Positions 55,747 through 64,000 of a DNA stretch of 64,000 nucleotides are shown piece by piece. This DNA is from Bacillus mycoides (GTDB taxonomy: Bacteria > Bacillota > Bacilli > Bacillales > Bacillaceae_G): the NCBI RefSeq assembly GCF_001757995.1, contig NZ_LXLV01000062.1, positions 372,001 through 436,000 on the forward strand. Reading direction: 5' to 3'. Positions within the stretch are counted from its first letter, which is position 1. Each line of letters starts with the position of its first letter. The position numbers and the translations under genes were made by a program. The notes under the pieces were generated by a model. It was not told where the DNA came from. It did no database searches and worked only from the letters and a program-made list of their open reading frames with translations.

Positions 55747-55875
55747 ATGAAAGTTTACATTTTACCAAATCGCGTCACTTTAGTCGGCAAAGCATGGCAA
55801 ATTCGTCATAAGCTAAAACAATATGGCAAAGAGTATACAACTGTACAAGAGTGGATTACAGCAAATAAAAAGTAA
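55747..55875 (+). CDS. mciZ: MciZ, peptide inhibitor of FtsZ
   Basis: A 42-residue peptide starting MKVYILPNRVTLVGKAWQIR and ending WITANKK. VGKAWxIRxKLKxYG and a later VxxWI are shared with B. subtilis MciZ, the mother-cell peptide that binds the FtsZ C-terminal face and prevents Z rings during sporulation. AAAGGAGCGTGA precedes the ATG. It is divergent from nudF, as in B. subtilis, and lies behind a sigma-E-like promoter. Confidence 0.9.
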   Translation: MKVYILPNRVTLVGKAWQIRHKLKQYGKEYTTVQEWITANKK

Positions 55876-55928
55876 ACGTTTGTCAACCTCCTTCCCCTTT
55901 CGTACAATAAAGATAAGGAGGTTGACCT

Positions 55929-56843
55929 ATGAAAAAACGTCAATTAGGAAACTCAGATTTATATGTTACGGAAATTGGATTTGGCTGTATGTCTCTCGGT
56001 ACATCTGAGGCTGAGGCTATGCGTATTATCGATGAGGCAATCGATTTAGGAATTAACTTTTTTGATACAGCGGACTTATATGATTATGGATTAAATGAAG
56101 AATTTGTTGGAAAAGCTCTGAAAGGAAAACGCGACCAAATTGTTCTTACAACAAAAGTTGGAAATCGATGGACAGAAGAAAAAAACGGCTGGTCTTGGGA
56201 TCCTTCTAAAGCTTACATAAAGGCCGAAGTAAAAGAGAGTTTACGTAGACTTCAAACAGATTATATTGATTTATATCAACTGCATGGCGGGACGCTTGAA
56301 GATCCTATAGATGAAACAGTTGAAGCCTTTGAAGAATTAAAAAAAGAAGGTATTATTCGTCATTATGGCATCTCTTCTATACGTCCAAATGTCATTCGTG
56401 AGTATGCAAAACGATCAAATATCGTTAGCGTATTAATGGAATACAGCCTTTTAAATCGTCGTCCTGAAGAATGGTTCCCACTTCTTAATGAACATCAAAT
56501 TAGTGTCATCGCACGCGGACCACTTGCGAAAGGCATTTTAACTAACAACAATGCAAGCAAGATAGAAAGAGTGAAGGAAAAAGATTACCTCTCCTATTCT
56601 TATGATGAATTAAATATAACACTCGCGAGTGTAAAAGAACTTATAGGAGAAAGATCTTTGACTGGATCGGCCATTCAATACTGCTTACATAATGAAGCTG
56701 TTGCATCTGTTATACCTGGTGCAAGCTCTATTCAACAGTTGCAAGCAAATGTACATGCTGGGGAACAAATGTCTTTAACAAAAGAAGAATATAAACAACT
56801 TCAGCAAATTGTTAAATTTGATACATATGCTTTACATCGTTAA
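55929..56843 (+). CDS. yqkF: Aldo/keto reductase (YqkF-like)
   Basis: A 304-residue NADPH-dependent oxidoreductase with a TIM barrel. The catalytic tetrad is visible as Asp and Tyr in FFDTADLYDYG, Lys in VLTTKVG and His in YQLHGGTL. It resembles B. subtilis YqkF, a neighbour of yqkE and nudF there. AAGGAGGTTGAC precedes the ATG. The substrate is unknown. Confidence 0.88.
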   Translation: MKKRQLGNSDLYVTEIGFGCMSLGTSEAEAMRIIDEAIDLGINFFDTADLYDYGLNEEFVGKALKGKRDQIVLTTKVGNRWTEEKNGWSWDPSKAYIKAEVKESLRRLQTDYIDLYQLHGGTLEDPIDETVEAFEELKKEGIIRHYGISSIRPNVIREYAKRSNIVSVLMEYSLLNRRPEEWFPLLNEHQISVIARGPLAKGILTNNNASKIERVKEKDYLSYSYDELNITLASVKELIGERSLTGSAIQYCLHNEAVASVIPGASSIQQLQANVHAGEQMSLTKEEYKQLQQIVKFDTYALHR

Positions 56844-56875
56844 AAAGGCGCTACCATACTGGTAGCGTCTTTTTA
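56843..56875 (+). terminator. Bidirectional terminator between two aldo/keto reductase genes
   Basis: GGCGCTACCA and TGGTAGCGTC pair between A and T runs. Confidence 0.88.
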
Positions 56876-57700
56876 TAACGTATCATATTTATCAGGATTC
56901 GTTCCTACATGTAAATTACGATTTAACGTATTAATTTGATCCATCTCTTCTTCAGTTAATGAGAAATCAAAAATAGTAAAGTTCTCTTTAATACGAGATG
57001 GCGTAACAGATTTAGGAATAGTCACAATCCCACTTTGAATATCCCACCTTAATATAACTTGTGCAGGTGACTTTTCATATTTTTTAGAAATAGCCTGAAT
57101 AATTGGATGCTGGAATACTTTGCCGCCTCTCATTAAAGGACTCCACGCTTCCATTTGAATTTGCTCACCTTGACAGAAATCACGCAATTCAAATTGCGCT
57201 AACATTGGATGAAGTTCAACTTGGTTTACCATCGGCTTCACTTTGCAATTTGGTAATAACAGTTCTAAATGATGTTTATGAAAATTAGAAACACCAATGG
57301 CGCGCACTTTACCTTCTTCATATAACTTTTCTAGAGCACGGTACGTATCAACATACTTCCCTCTTATCGGCCAATGGATTAAATATAAATCTACATAGTC
57401 CATTTGTAATTTCTTTAAACTTTTTTCAAACGCCTCGAGCGTCCCCTCGTACCCTTGATCGTCGTTCCAAACTTTTGTTGTAATAAACAAGTCTTCTCGC
57501 GAGATTCCAGATTCACGAACCGCTTCTCCGACACCGCTTTCATTTTCATATACAGTTGCTGTATCAATCGAACGGTATCCAACTTCTAACGCTGTTTTTA
57601 CTGCTTGTTTAACTTCGTCGCCTTCTTTCGCTTTATAAACGCCTAGACCAATCATCGGCATTTTCACACCATTATGAAGTGTAGTTGTTGGAATATGCAC
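56873..57700 (-). CDS. Aldo/keto reductase (2,5-diketogluconate/methylglyoxal reductase type)
   Basis: A 275-residue barrel of a different subfamily from its neighbour. The tetrad is Asp and Tyr in [11 protein letters not shown], Lys in FITTKVW and His in [20 protein letters not shown] and [13 protein letters not shown] are cofactor contacts. It resembles YvgN/YtbE, which reduce methylglyoxal. I use the GTG at 57700, seven bases after AGGGAG; an upstream frame lacks a site. It converges with yqkF. Confidence 0.87.
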   Translation of the reverse strand: MHIPTTTLHNGVKMPMIGLGVYKAKEGDEVKQAVKTALEVGYRSIDTATVYENESGVGEAVRESGISREDLFITTKVWNDDQGYEGTLEAFEKSLKKLQMDYVDLYLIHWPIRGKYVDTYRALEKLYEEGKVRAIGVSNFHKHHLELLLPNCKVKPMVNQVELHPMLAQFELRDFCQGEQIQMEAWSPLMRGGKVFQHPIIQAISKKYEKSPAQVILRWDIQSGIVTIPKSVTPSRIKENFTIFDFSLTEEEMDQINTLNRNLHVGTNPDKYDTL

Positions 57701-57812
57701 AGTCTTTCTCCCTTTCATTGTTACATTTTTATAAACCACAACTTTATTTCAACAAGATTCATTCAAAATGTCAAAACATACGTACAGTTTACATAATAAT
57801 TTTATACATTTT

Positions 57813-57852
57813 TAAAAAATAACGTGAACTCATTCATTCACGTTATTTTTTA
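57813..57852 (-). terminator. Terminator of the GrpB-family gene
   Basis: AAATAACGTGAA and TTCACGTTATTT form a 12-bp stem with an 8-base loop, followed on the minus strand by a T run. The stop codon is inside. Confidence 0.88.
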
Positions 57853-58354
57853 TCCATTTCTTCGCTTTTTCATCAACATTATGTACAAACTCATTTTTCC
57901 CTTCCGTATATAACGTACCATCATATGTATATTTTTCGGCTAGTTCTTTCTTTAGAGCTGCATACGCCTCTGCTTCTTCACAATGAGCCATCATATAATC
58001 ACGAAATGCTAAATGCCTTACTATCTCAGGATTTCCTTTTTCAAATACGTGTAAGTGATACGAACGTTTTTCCTCCGTTCCATGAATAAAATAACGGCGG
58101 CCTGAAATACCATTTTCTCCTTTAATGATGTAACCCAGTTCTTTAAATTGCTCATTCCATTGATCTACTCTGTCAATACTTTCTACTTCCATGATCATAT
58201 CAATAATAGGTTTAGCTGCTAGTCCTGGCACTGATGTACTTCCAATATGATGAATTTTCACCATTTCTGGCATCGCCAATTTTAATCTTTCAGCCGCCAT
58301 TTGAAATTTTTCACCCCAATGATTTTCATGCGGAACGACTACAATTTTTCTCAT
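57830..58354 (-). CDS. GrpB/UPF0157 nucleotidyltransferase-fold protein
   Basis: A 174-residue protein of the GrpB (UPF0157) family. The signature IHHIGSTSVPGLAAKPIIDMIMEV is complete and has the GS and two-acid pattern of nucleotidyltransferases; HLHVFEKGNPEIVRHLAFRDYM follows. Related domains are fused to CoaE in actinobacteria. Activity unproven. AAAAGGGGAG precedes the ATG. Confidence 0.88.
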   Translation of the reverse strand: MRKIVVVPHENHWGEKFQMAAERLKLAMPEMVKIHHIGSTSVPGLAAKPIIDMIMEVESIDRVDQWNEQFKELGYIIKGENGISGRRYFIHGTEEKRSYHLHVFEKGNPEIVRHLAFRDYMMAHCEEAEAYAALKKELAEKYTYDGTLYTEGKNEFVHNVDEKAKKWIKNNVNE

Positions 58355-58383
58355 TCTAACTCCCCTTTTCTTACAAACTCGTC

Positions 58384-58421
58384 AAAAAAATGATCAGTGG
58401 CATTTCACTGATCATTTTTTA
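58384..58421 (-). terminator. Terminator of yqkE
   Basis: AAAATGATCAGTG and CACTGATCATTTT form a 13-bp stem with a six-base loop. Confidence 0.9.
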
Positions 58422-58685
58422 TTATTTAAAGTCTTTCCAAGTAAGGCTACTTTCACTTAACAGTTCTTCAAATGATTTATTCTTTTCACGTTCTTTTTTC
58501 TCTTGACGCTTTCTTTCCAGTTCTGCTGCCTCTTTTTTCTCTTCTCTCACTTGCAACTCTTTTTTCTTATTCTTTAATTGTTGCATTAACGAATCGTTCA
58601 ATTGATCACCTAGTGTAAGCGATTCTTTCTCTGGTTGATTCATTTGAGAGTGTCTTTGTGTTTGTTTTTGCTTCTTTTTCTTCAT
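58422..58685 (-). CDS. yqkE: DUF3886 family protein (YqkE-like)
   Basis: An 87-residue, very charged coiled-coil protein. KKKKQKQTQRHSQ opens it, LGDQLNDSLMQQLKNKKKEL begins the helix, and FEELLSESSLTWKDFK ends it as in YqkE. AAAGGTGATTAGT precedes the chosen ATG; the in-frame GTG three codons earlier lies in that site. Function unknown. Confidence 0.85.
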   Translation of the reverse strand: MKKKKQKQTQRHSQMNQPEKESLTLGDQLNDSLMQQLKNKKKELQVREEKKEAAELERKRQEKKEREKNKSFEELLSESSLTWKDFK

Positions 58686-58896
58686 ACTAATCACCTTTTA
58701 CTTTTTTCTCCATTATAGAGGATACACGACGAAATCGACAATAAAAAAGGTACATTACTCCCCGATTCTCTATTATTCATTTTTTGTAAATATGTTAATT
58801 TTTCGAAAAAACTAAATTTTACTATAGATATAATCCTATTAATCTATTAAAATTATGTCGTATGATGTCAGATTATAAAAAAAGGAGAAATTAATT

Positions 58897-60486
58897 ATGT
58901 GGAAAAAAATTATTCCTGCTGTCGCTATTTTAAGCACCATGACTTTTTCAAGCGTGTTCGCCGCTCCTCCATCTCAGACTCCTGCTGAACAAAACCGATA
59001 CATAGACGTACAAATGCTTGGTATTAATGATTTCCATGGACAACTAGACACTGTAAAAAAAATTAACAACAAAGAAGCTGGTGGTGCTGATTACTTAGCC
59101 ACTTATTTAAAAGAACGTAAAAAACAAAATCCAAATACACTTCTTGTACATGCTGGAGATATTGTCGGTGCTAGCCCACCAGTTTCAGCTTTATTACAAG
59201 ACGAACCCACTATTGAATTTTTAAATGACTTAAAGTTTGATGTTGGTACAATTGGAAATCATGAATTCGATGAAGGTATCGATGAAATGAAACGCCTCAT
59301 TTACGGTGGATATCACGAAAAAACAGGGAATTTCAAAGGAGCAAACTTCCCTTATGTCGCTGCAAACTTCTATAACAAATCAACTGGCCGCTTATTTTTA
59401 CCACCATTTACTGTAAAAATGGTTGACGGAGTTCCTGTAGGATTCATTGGAGTTGTTACAACTGATACGCCAAATGTCGTTATGCCTACTATGCTTAAAA
59501 ATGTAGAAATCACTGACGAAGTAGAAGCTATTAATAAATCAGCGCAACAATTAAAGCGTCTCGGCGTTAAATCTATCGTAGTCCTTGCACATGTTGGCGG
59601 AACAACTGATGAGTATGGTGTAACAAATGGAGACCTCACTCGAATTGCAAATGAAACAGATCCAGAAGTTGATGTTATTTTTGGCGGACATAGTCATACG
59701 TATGTAAATGGTACAGTTAATAATAAACTTATCGTACAAGCAAATTCTTATGGAACGGCTTTCTCAGACGTAGATGTAACGATTGATAGAAAAACAAAAG
59801 ATATTGTTAAGAAAAAAGCTGAAGTTATTACAACGTACCATGAAGGTGTAGAACCTGATAAACAAGTAAAACAAAAGTTAGATCAATATAAAGAAAAAAT
59901 TGCACCGCTTGTAAATGAAGTTATTGGAAAATCTACAGCAGCTATCGACCGTAAACAAAACGATGCTGGTGAATCTACTCTTGGAAATGTAATTGCCGAT
60001 GCACAGCGCCAAACAATGCAAGCGCAAATCGCTCTTATGAATCCTGGCGGCATTCGTAATGACTTAGACGCTGGAGATATTACATGGGGCGAATTATACG
60101 GTATTCAGCCTTTCGGGAATCAATTAATTAAAGTAGATTTAACAGGTCAAGATATTCGCGATATTTTAAATCAACAATGGCAAAAAGGCGCAACGAGAAT
60201 GCTCCAAATCTCAGGTATTCAATATACTTGGGATGCAAATCAACCGAATGGTGAAAAGGTTACGAATATCCATTTAACAAATGGTGAGGAACTAGTTGCC
60301 TCTAAAACGTATAGCGTAGTTGCAAATGCTTTCCTAGCTTCGGGTGGTGATGGATTCGTATCATTTAAAAATGGAAAAAATGCTGAAACGGGTCCAAACG
60401 ACTTTGAAGCGTTAGTCGATTATGTAAAACAATTGAAAGAACCAATTCAGCCAATTATTGATGGACGGATTCAAAAATTAAATTAA
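58897..60486 (+). CDS. Secreted 5'-nucleotidase / metallophosphatase
   Basis: A 529-residue exported enzyme with a signal peptide (residues 1-22, ending VFA). The N-terminal metallophosphatase domain has NDFHGQ, HAGDIVGASPP, GNHEFDEG, LAHVGG and FGGHSHTY; the C-terminal 5'-nucleotidase domain has NPGGIRNDL and SGGDGF. It probably releases phosphate and nucleosides from nucleotides outside the cell. There is no LPXTG anchor. A strong AAAGGAGAAA precedes the ATG. Confidence 0.92.
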   Translation: MWKKIIPAVAILSTMTFSSVFAAPPSQTPAEQNRYIDVQMLGINDFHGQLDTVKKINNKEAGGADYLATYLKERKKQNPNTLLVHAGDIVGASPPVSALLQDEPTIEFLNDLKFDVGTIGNHEFDEGIDEMKRLIYGGYHEKTGNFKGANFPYVAANFYNKSTGRLFLPPFTVKMVDGVPVGFIGVVTTDTPNVVMPTMLKNVEITDEVEAINKSAQQLKRLGVKSIVVLAHVGGTTDEYGVTNGDLTRIANETDPEVDVIFGGHSHTYVNGTVNNKLIVQANSYGTAFSDVDVTIDRKTKDIVKKKAEVITTYHEGVEPDKQVKQKLDQYKEKIAPLVNEVIGKSTAAIDRKQNDAGESTLGNVIADAQRQTMQAQIALMNPGGIRNDLDAGDITWGELYGIQPFGNQLIKVDLTGQDIRDILNQQWQKGATRMLQISGIQYTWDANQPNGEKVTNIHLTNGEELVASKTYSVVANAFLASGGDGFVSFKNGKNAETGPNDFEALVDYVKQLKEPIQPIIDGRIQKLN

Positions 60487-60606
60487 ATATTTTTCAAATA
60501 ACTGTATGTGCTGTAAATGGGAAATGTCATCCCCTATAAAAGGAGCACTTTTCATTACAAATTATACGCACATACCCTTTAACTTTTTCGTAATATACAT
60601 GAACCT

Positions 60607-60651
60607 GAAAAAGGATACTCGTTCTTACTTTGAACATAGTATCCTTTTCTT
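60607..60651 (-). terminator. Bidirectional terminator after the nucleotidase gene
   Basis: AAAAAGGATACT and AGTATCCTTTT pair around an 18-base loop. Confidence 0.8.
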
Positions 60652-61127
60652 CATTTATCTAAATGTGATACCTCATTAAAATCATATCGTTGCAAAAATC
60701 CCTGTAGTGCCTCTTCTACAATTTTAGACTTTTGAATCCCTTTAACTTCGGATATAACATCTAATCTCGCTAATATTTCCGTATCAATAGAAAAGGTTCG
60801 TTTCTTTTTCTCTGAAATTCCACTTATAATCGGCACGCTTACTTCTTCTCTTTTTCTTAACAATTCATAAATACTTTGCAATTGTTCATAAATTAGTAAT
60901 TGATAATCCGTTTTTGCATATTGAAGGGCAGTAGCTTCTTGGAGTTGCAAATGACGCGGTTCTTCTCCATCGCCTATAAAGACACGCTTTTTCTGCTCCC
61001 CATCATATTCATATCCAATCACCCTTAATTTTTTGGATAAAGTATAAGGGCTCATTTCAAGACGTTTCGCTATAATAGCGATTGATTCGCGCCTATTTAA
61101 AGAATCAATAATTTCTCCAATCGTCAC
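60651..61127 (-). CDS. Putative DNA-binding protein with HTH and ribbon-helix-helix regions
   Basis: A 158-residue protein. The N terminus (MTIGEIIDSLNRRESIAIIAKRLE-like, then SPYTLSKKLRVIGYEYD) looks like a helix-turn-helix. The C terminus KKRTFSIDTEILARLDVIS with SKIVEEALQGFL has a ribbon-helix-helix pattern. A helical linker joins them. GTG start with GAGGAGGGAG. It is divergent from the alpha/beta hydrolase gene and may control it. No family name is certain. Confidence 0.7.
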   Translation of the reverse strand: MTIGEIIDSLNRRESIAIIAKRLEMSPYTLSKKLRVIGYEYDGEQKKRVFIGDGEEPRHLQLQEATALQYAKTDYQLLIYEQLQSIYELLRKREEVSVPIISGISEKKKRTFSIDTEILARLDVISEVKGIQKSKIVEEALQGFLQRYDFNEVSHLDK

Positions 61128-61258
61128 ATTCTCCCTCCTCTCTTAATCGCCTAAACTTGAAATCAAACCAGTATGTTATGATACAATGATTTTCTAGTAG
61201 TATATGCAAAAGAAAGAGCCTGTGCGATTCATACCATTTAAGAGAAGGAGGTTTACAT

Positions 61259-62260
61259 ATGCTTTTTCGTAGCCATACCCCTCGGTTTTATAACGAAAAG
61301 AAGCAATTAATCCCTAACAGTATCGCTACGATAGAAAGCGTTATGATTAATGACCGGAAACAATCTCTCCTTATACGCGGACAAAACGTGGAACAGCCTA
61401 TTTTATTATGCTGTCACGGCGGTCCTGGTATGGCACAAATCGGCTTTATTCGCCATTTCCAAAAAGAGTTAGAAAAACACTTTATCGTTATTAATTGGGA
61501 TCAGCGAGGGGCAGGTAAATCCTTTTTATGGCGGGATATCCAAACAAATTTTACGATTGATCAATTTGTTTCAGATGCAAAAGAGGTTATTCAATATCTT
61601 CTCAAACGCTTTAATAAGCAAAAATTATTTCTCGCTGGTCATTCTTGGGGGAGTATTATCGGACTACAAATCGCTAGTCAATATCCCGAATATATAGAAG
61701 CATACATCGGCATCGGTCAAATCGTACATATGAAGCAAAATGAAGAATTACTATACCGACATTTAATTAGCTCTGCAAAAAAACATGACCATAAAAAGGC
61801 ATTAGCTTCTCTTTTAAAATTAGGGAAACCACCTTTTTTAGATACGAGGCGTCTCATTATTCAAAGAAAGTGGCTTGGTACATTTGGAGGAGCAATACAA
61901 AACGGATCTTCCTTTTCTTTCATACGAAAAGGTTTCTTTTCTCCTGAATATACGCTATTAGACTGGTTCAAATTTCTCGCAGGAAATTTAAAATCCGGAG
62001 TTTTATGGGAAGAGATGCTAACAATCGATTTCTTTTCGTCTATTTCAAGTTTATCTGTTCCTGTTTATTTTTGTTCTGGTCGCTATGATTATCAAACTCC
62101 TTATGCACTCGTTCAACAATATTGCGATATCATTCAAGCTCCTATTAAAAAAATGGTTTGGTTTCCCAACTCGGCACATTCTCCAGATTTAGAAGAGCCT
62201 GAACTATTCGCCAAATCTTTACAATCAATTAAACAAGAACTATCTTTTCAACATACATAA
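61259..62260 (+). CDS. Alpha/beta hydrolase (proline iminopeptidase-like)
   Basis: A 333-residue hydrolase. The oxyanion segment is LCCHGGPGMAQ, the nucleophile elbow is GHSWGS, the Asp lies in YFCSGRYDYQTP and the His in NSAHSP. VINWDQRGAGKS is typical of prolyl iminopeptidase-like S33 enzymes. The cap region (about 150-240) is basic. AAGGAGGTTTACAT precedes the ATG. The substrate is unknown. Confidence 0.87.
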   Translation: MLFRSHTPRFYNEKKQLIPNSIATIESVMINDRKQSLLIRGQNVEQPILLCCHGGPGMAQIGFIRHFQKELEKHFIVINWDQRGAGKSFLWRDIQTNFTIDQFVSDAKEVIQYLLKRFNKQKLFLAGHSWGSIIGLQIASQYPEYIEAYIGIGQIVHMKQNEELLYRHLISSAKKHDHKKALASLLKLGKPPFLDTRRLIIQRKWLGTFGGAIQNGSSFSFIRKGFFSPEYTLLDWFKFLAGNLKSGVLWEEMLTIDFFSSISSLSVPVYFCSGRYDYQTPYALVQQYCDIIQAPIKKMVWFPNSAHSPDLEEPELFAKSLQSIKQELSFQHT

Positions 62261-62376
62261 CAAAAGGCTCTTTTACATTTCATAGAAAACATTTTATAAT
62301 GATATGTCGCAAGTATATGTCACTGCAAACATTTGCTTGCCTTAACAGAATAAAAATTAGGGAGATTATATTTATT

Positions 62377-63696
62377 ATGAACGCTGTACTCATCGCAGTA
62401 GCAGTCATGCTACTGCTTAGTTTGTTACGTGTCCAAGTCATTGTCGCTATTATCGTTGGAGCTTTAACAGGCGGACTTATCGGCGGACTCGGTATTTCAG
62501 AAACAATTAGCACTTTTACAGCCGGTCTTGGGAACAGTGCTCCTATCGCATTAAGCTACGCAATGCTCGGTGGATTTGCTATTTCCCTTTCAAAAACAGG
62601 ACTTCCTGATGCAATGATCCAATCCGCTTTAAAATGGATCGGCAACGAACAAGACACGAAAAAACAAGTCTATTCTAAAATACTTATATTATTTATCATT
62701 TTAACAATGGCTTGTTTCTCACAAAATATTATCCCTGTTCATATCGCCTTCATTCCGATCTTAATTCCAGCACTTTTAAAAGTATTAAATGAGCTGAGGG
62801 TGGATCGTAGGCTTGTAACATGTCTTATTACATTTGGGTTAATTACCCCTTACATGTGGGTCCCAGCAGGATTCGGAAAAATTTATCATGACGTATTGCA
62901 AACAAATGCTGCGCAAAGCGGTCTTACATTTGATGTCGCACTTATTCCAAAAGCGATGACTATTCCTGCAATCGGTATGATTATCGGATTATGTGTAGCG
63001 GTTTTCATTACATACCGAAAACCACGTACATATGAAACAGAACAAATTCATGCTGCTGAGAATGAAATCGTTCCCTATACGAAAAAAAGCATTACTTTTG
63101 GCTTATTATCTATAATTGCTACACTAACTGTTCAATTAACAACAGAATCAATGATCTTCGGTGCTTTAGCAGGTATTATCGTCTTATCAGTTAGCGGTAG
63201 TCTCCCTCTTAAAGAAGCAGATGCTATTTTAACAAGCGGAATGCGTATGATGTCCTTTATCGGATTTGTTATGATTTCTGCCGCTGGATTTGGCGCTGTT
63301 CTTCGAAAAACTGGACATGTTGAATCTCTTGTGCAAACGAGTGCACATATAATCGGAAATAATAAACCACTTGCTGCATTTCTTATGCTCGTTATTGGTC
63401 TTCTCGTTACGATGGGAATAGGTTCTTCCTTTTCAACCATCCCAATCTTAACAACAATTTTCGTGCCGTTATGCGTCCAGCTTGGATTTAGTCCGATGGC
63501 AACAATTGCAATTATCGGTACAGCCGGTGCACTAGGTGACGCAGGTTCTCCAGCATCTGATAGTACACTTGGACCAACATCCGGTTTAAATGTTGATGGT
63601 CAGCACCACCATATATGGGATACGTGCGTTCCAACTTTTCTGCACTATAATATTCCGTTACTTATATTCGGCTTTATTGCCGCGATTACACTTTAA
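62377..63696 (+). CDS. Na+/H+ antiporter family protein (YuiF-like)
   Basis: A 439-residue membrane protein with about 11-12 segments, beginning MNAVLIAVAVMLLLSLLRVQ. LSYAMLGGFAISLSKTGLPD, IPVHIAFIPILIPALL and GDAGSPASDSTLGPTSGLN are family stretches. It resembles B. subtilis YuiF of the NhaC-like family; some relatives move amino acids instead. I start at 62377, 12 bases after AGGGAG; earlier in-frame starts add a poorly hydrophobic, Cys-containing extension. Confidence 0.83.
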   Translation: MNAVLIAVAVMLLLSLLRVQVIVAIIVGALTGGLIGGLGISETISTFTAGLGNSAPIALSYAMLGGFAISLSKTGLPDAMIQSALKWIGNEQDTKKQVYSKILILFIILTMACFSQNIIPVHIAFIPILIPALLKVLNELRVDRRLVTCLITFGLITPYMWVPAGFGKIYHDVLQTNAAQSGLTFDVALIPKAMTIPAIGMIIGLCVAVFITYRKPRTYETEQIHAAENEIVPYTKKSITFGLLSIIATLTVQLTTESMIFGALAGIIVLSVSGSLPLKEADAILTSGMRMMSFIGFVMISAAGFGAVLRKTGHVESLVQTSAHIIGNNKPLAAFLMLVIGLLVTMGIGSSFSTIPILTTIFVPLCVQLGFSPMATIAIIGTAGALGDAGSPASDSTLGPTSGLNVDGQHHHIWDTCVPTFLHYNIPLLIFGFIAAITL

Positions 63697-63722
63697 AAGG
63701 TGCGTTTTTAAAACGCACCTTT
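63695..63722 (+). terminator. Bidirectional terminator between the antiporter and LacI genes
   Basis: AAAAGGTGCGTTTT and AAAACGCACCTTT pair almost without a loop; both stop codons lie in or at the stem. Confidence 0.88.
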
Positions 63723-64000
63723 ACTTTGTTGTTTCTCTCTCAATGAATCTAAATTCTATTTCTACTTCTTGTCCCACTTGTTTCTTCTTTATTTTTCCTA
63801 TTAACTGCTGAAAAGCTATTTCCCCATTTTCTTCGATATAACTTCCAATCGTCGTTAACGATGGGCTTATCCATTCACCCTCTACACTCCCGTTAAATCC
63901 AACGATTTGCAACTTACCTGGTATATGAATATTAAGAGTTTTCGCCGCCCTAATTACCTCAATAGCGACCTTATCACTTGAAGCTACAACTCCATCTATG
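63721..64000 (-). CDS. LacI-family transcriptional regulator, C-terminal part
   Basis: About 92 C-terminal codons of a LacI/GalR regulator whose start lies beyond the right edge. Visible are IDGVVASSDKVAIEVIRAA, LQIVGFNGS and SPSLTTIGSYIEENGEIAFQ, all standard for the periplasmic-binding-protein-like effector domain. The sugar or other effector cannot be told from this part. Confidence 0.88.
   Translation of the reverse strand, partial: IDGVVASSDKVAIEVIRAAKTLNIHIPGKLQIVGFNGSVEGEWISPSLTTIGSYIEENGEIAFQQLIGKIKKKQVGQEVEIEFRFIERETTK

Overview
The window reads as ordinary core chromosome of a Bacillus cereus-group bacterium (cereus/anthracis/thuringiensis; the sequence does not settle which). Evidence: AT-rich DNA, strong AAGGAGG-type ribosome sites with frequent GTG/TTG starts, an endospore gene set (dacF-spoIIAA-spoIIAB-sigF, spoVAA-AF, spoIIM, mciZ, yjcZ-like), and two roughly 145-bp repeats flanked by TTTAT duplications that match the B. 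cereus-group element bcr1. No phage, insertion sequence, plasmid gene, CRISPR array, rRNA or tRNA was recognised.

Layout. 1-7150: methionine salvage, with mtnKA and mtnWXBD each behind its own SAM-I riboswitch, and mtnU and mtnE between them without one. 7469-13656: small membrane and hypothetical proteins, a bcr1 copy, a YkwC-like dehydrogenase, a secreted serine hydrolase, a diguanylate cyclase and a nitroreductase with a palindromic operator. 13743-19106: ptsI, ptsH, ptsG and the antiterminator glcT; the ptsG leader carries a GlcT RNA target overlapping a long terminator. 19272-22766: a HAD phosphatase and the nagA-nagB-nagR operon with its probable operator. 22967-31074: a secreted metallo-beta-lactamase-fold protein, scpB and scpA, ypuF, ribT, ppiB, ypuA and a second HAD phosphatase. 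29602-39317: the sporulation block, in which spoVA and the sigF operon are separated by a sodium symporter gene broken by an amber codon. 39484-42878: a GntR-controlled ABC transporter operon with a perfect operator-like inverted repeat. 42902-51843: a secreted protein, a MarR regulator, a SIMPL protein, a purine permease, corA, the nucleoside salvage operon deoB-pupG-pdp (bcr1 copy 2 at its end) and a lipoprotein. 51991-58685: xerD, yqzK, fur, spoIIM, nudF, mciZ and yqk-type genes. 58897-64000: a secreted 5'-nucleotidase, a putative HTH plus ribbon-helix-helix protein, an alpha/beta hydrolase, a YuiF-type antiporter and the end of a LacI regulator.

Much of the order (fur-yqzK-xerD-deoB-pupG, dacF-spoIIA, spoVA, scpAB-ypuF-ribT-ppiB-ypuA) parallels Bacillus subtilis, with additional genes interposed. 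I saw no clear new multigene system. The items most worth following are regulatory or structural: three perfect palindromes in promoter regions (deoB, the GntR-ABC operon, the nitroreductase), two bcr1 insertions exactly at stop codons in the same orientation, the amber-interrupted symporter with an intact small subunit, the complex ptsG leader, and the short gene mciZ. Start codons were chosen by ribosome site and family length; promoters and operators were found by eye and need testing.
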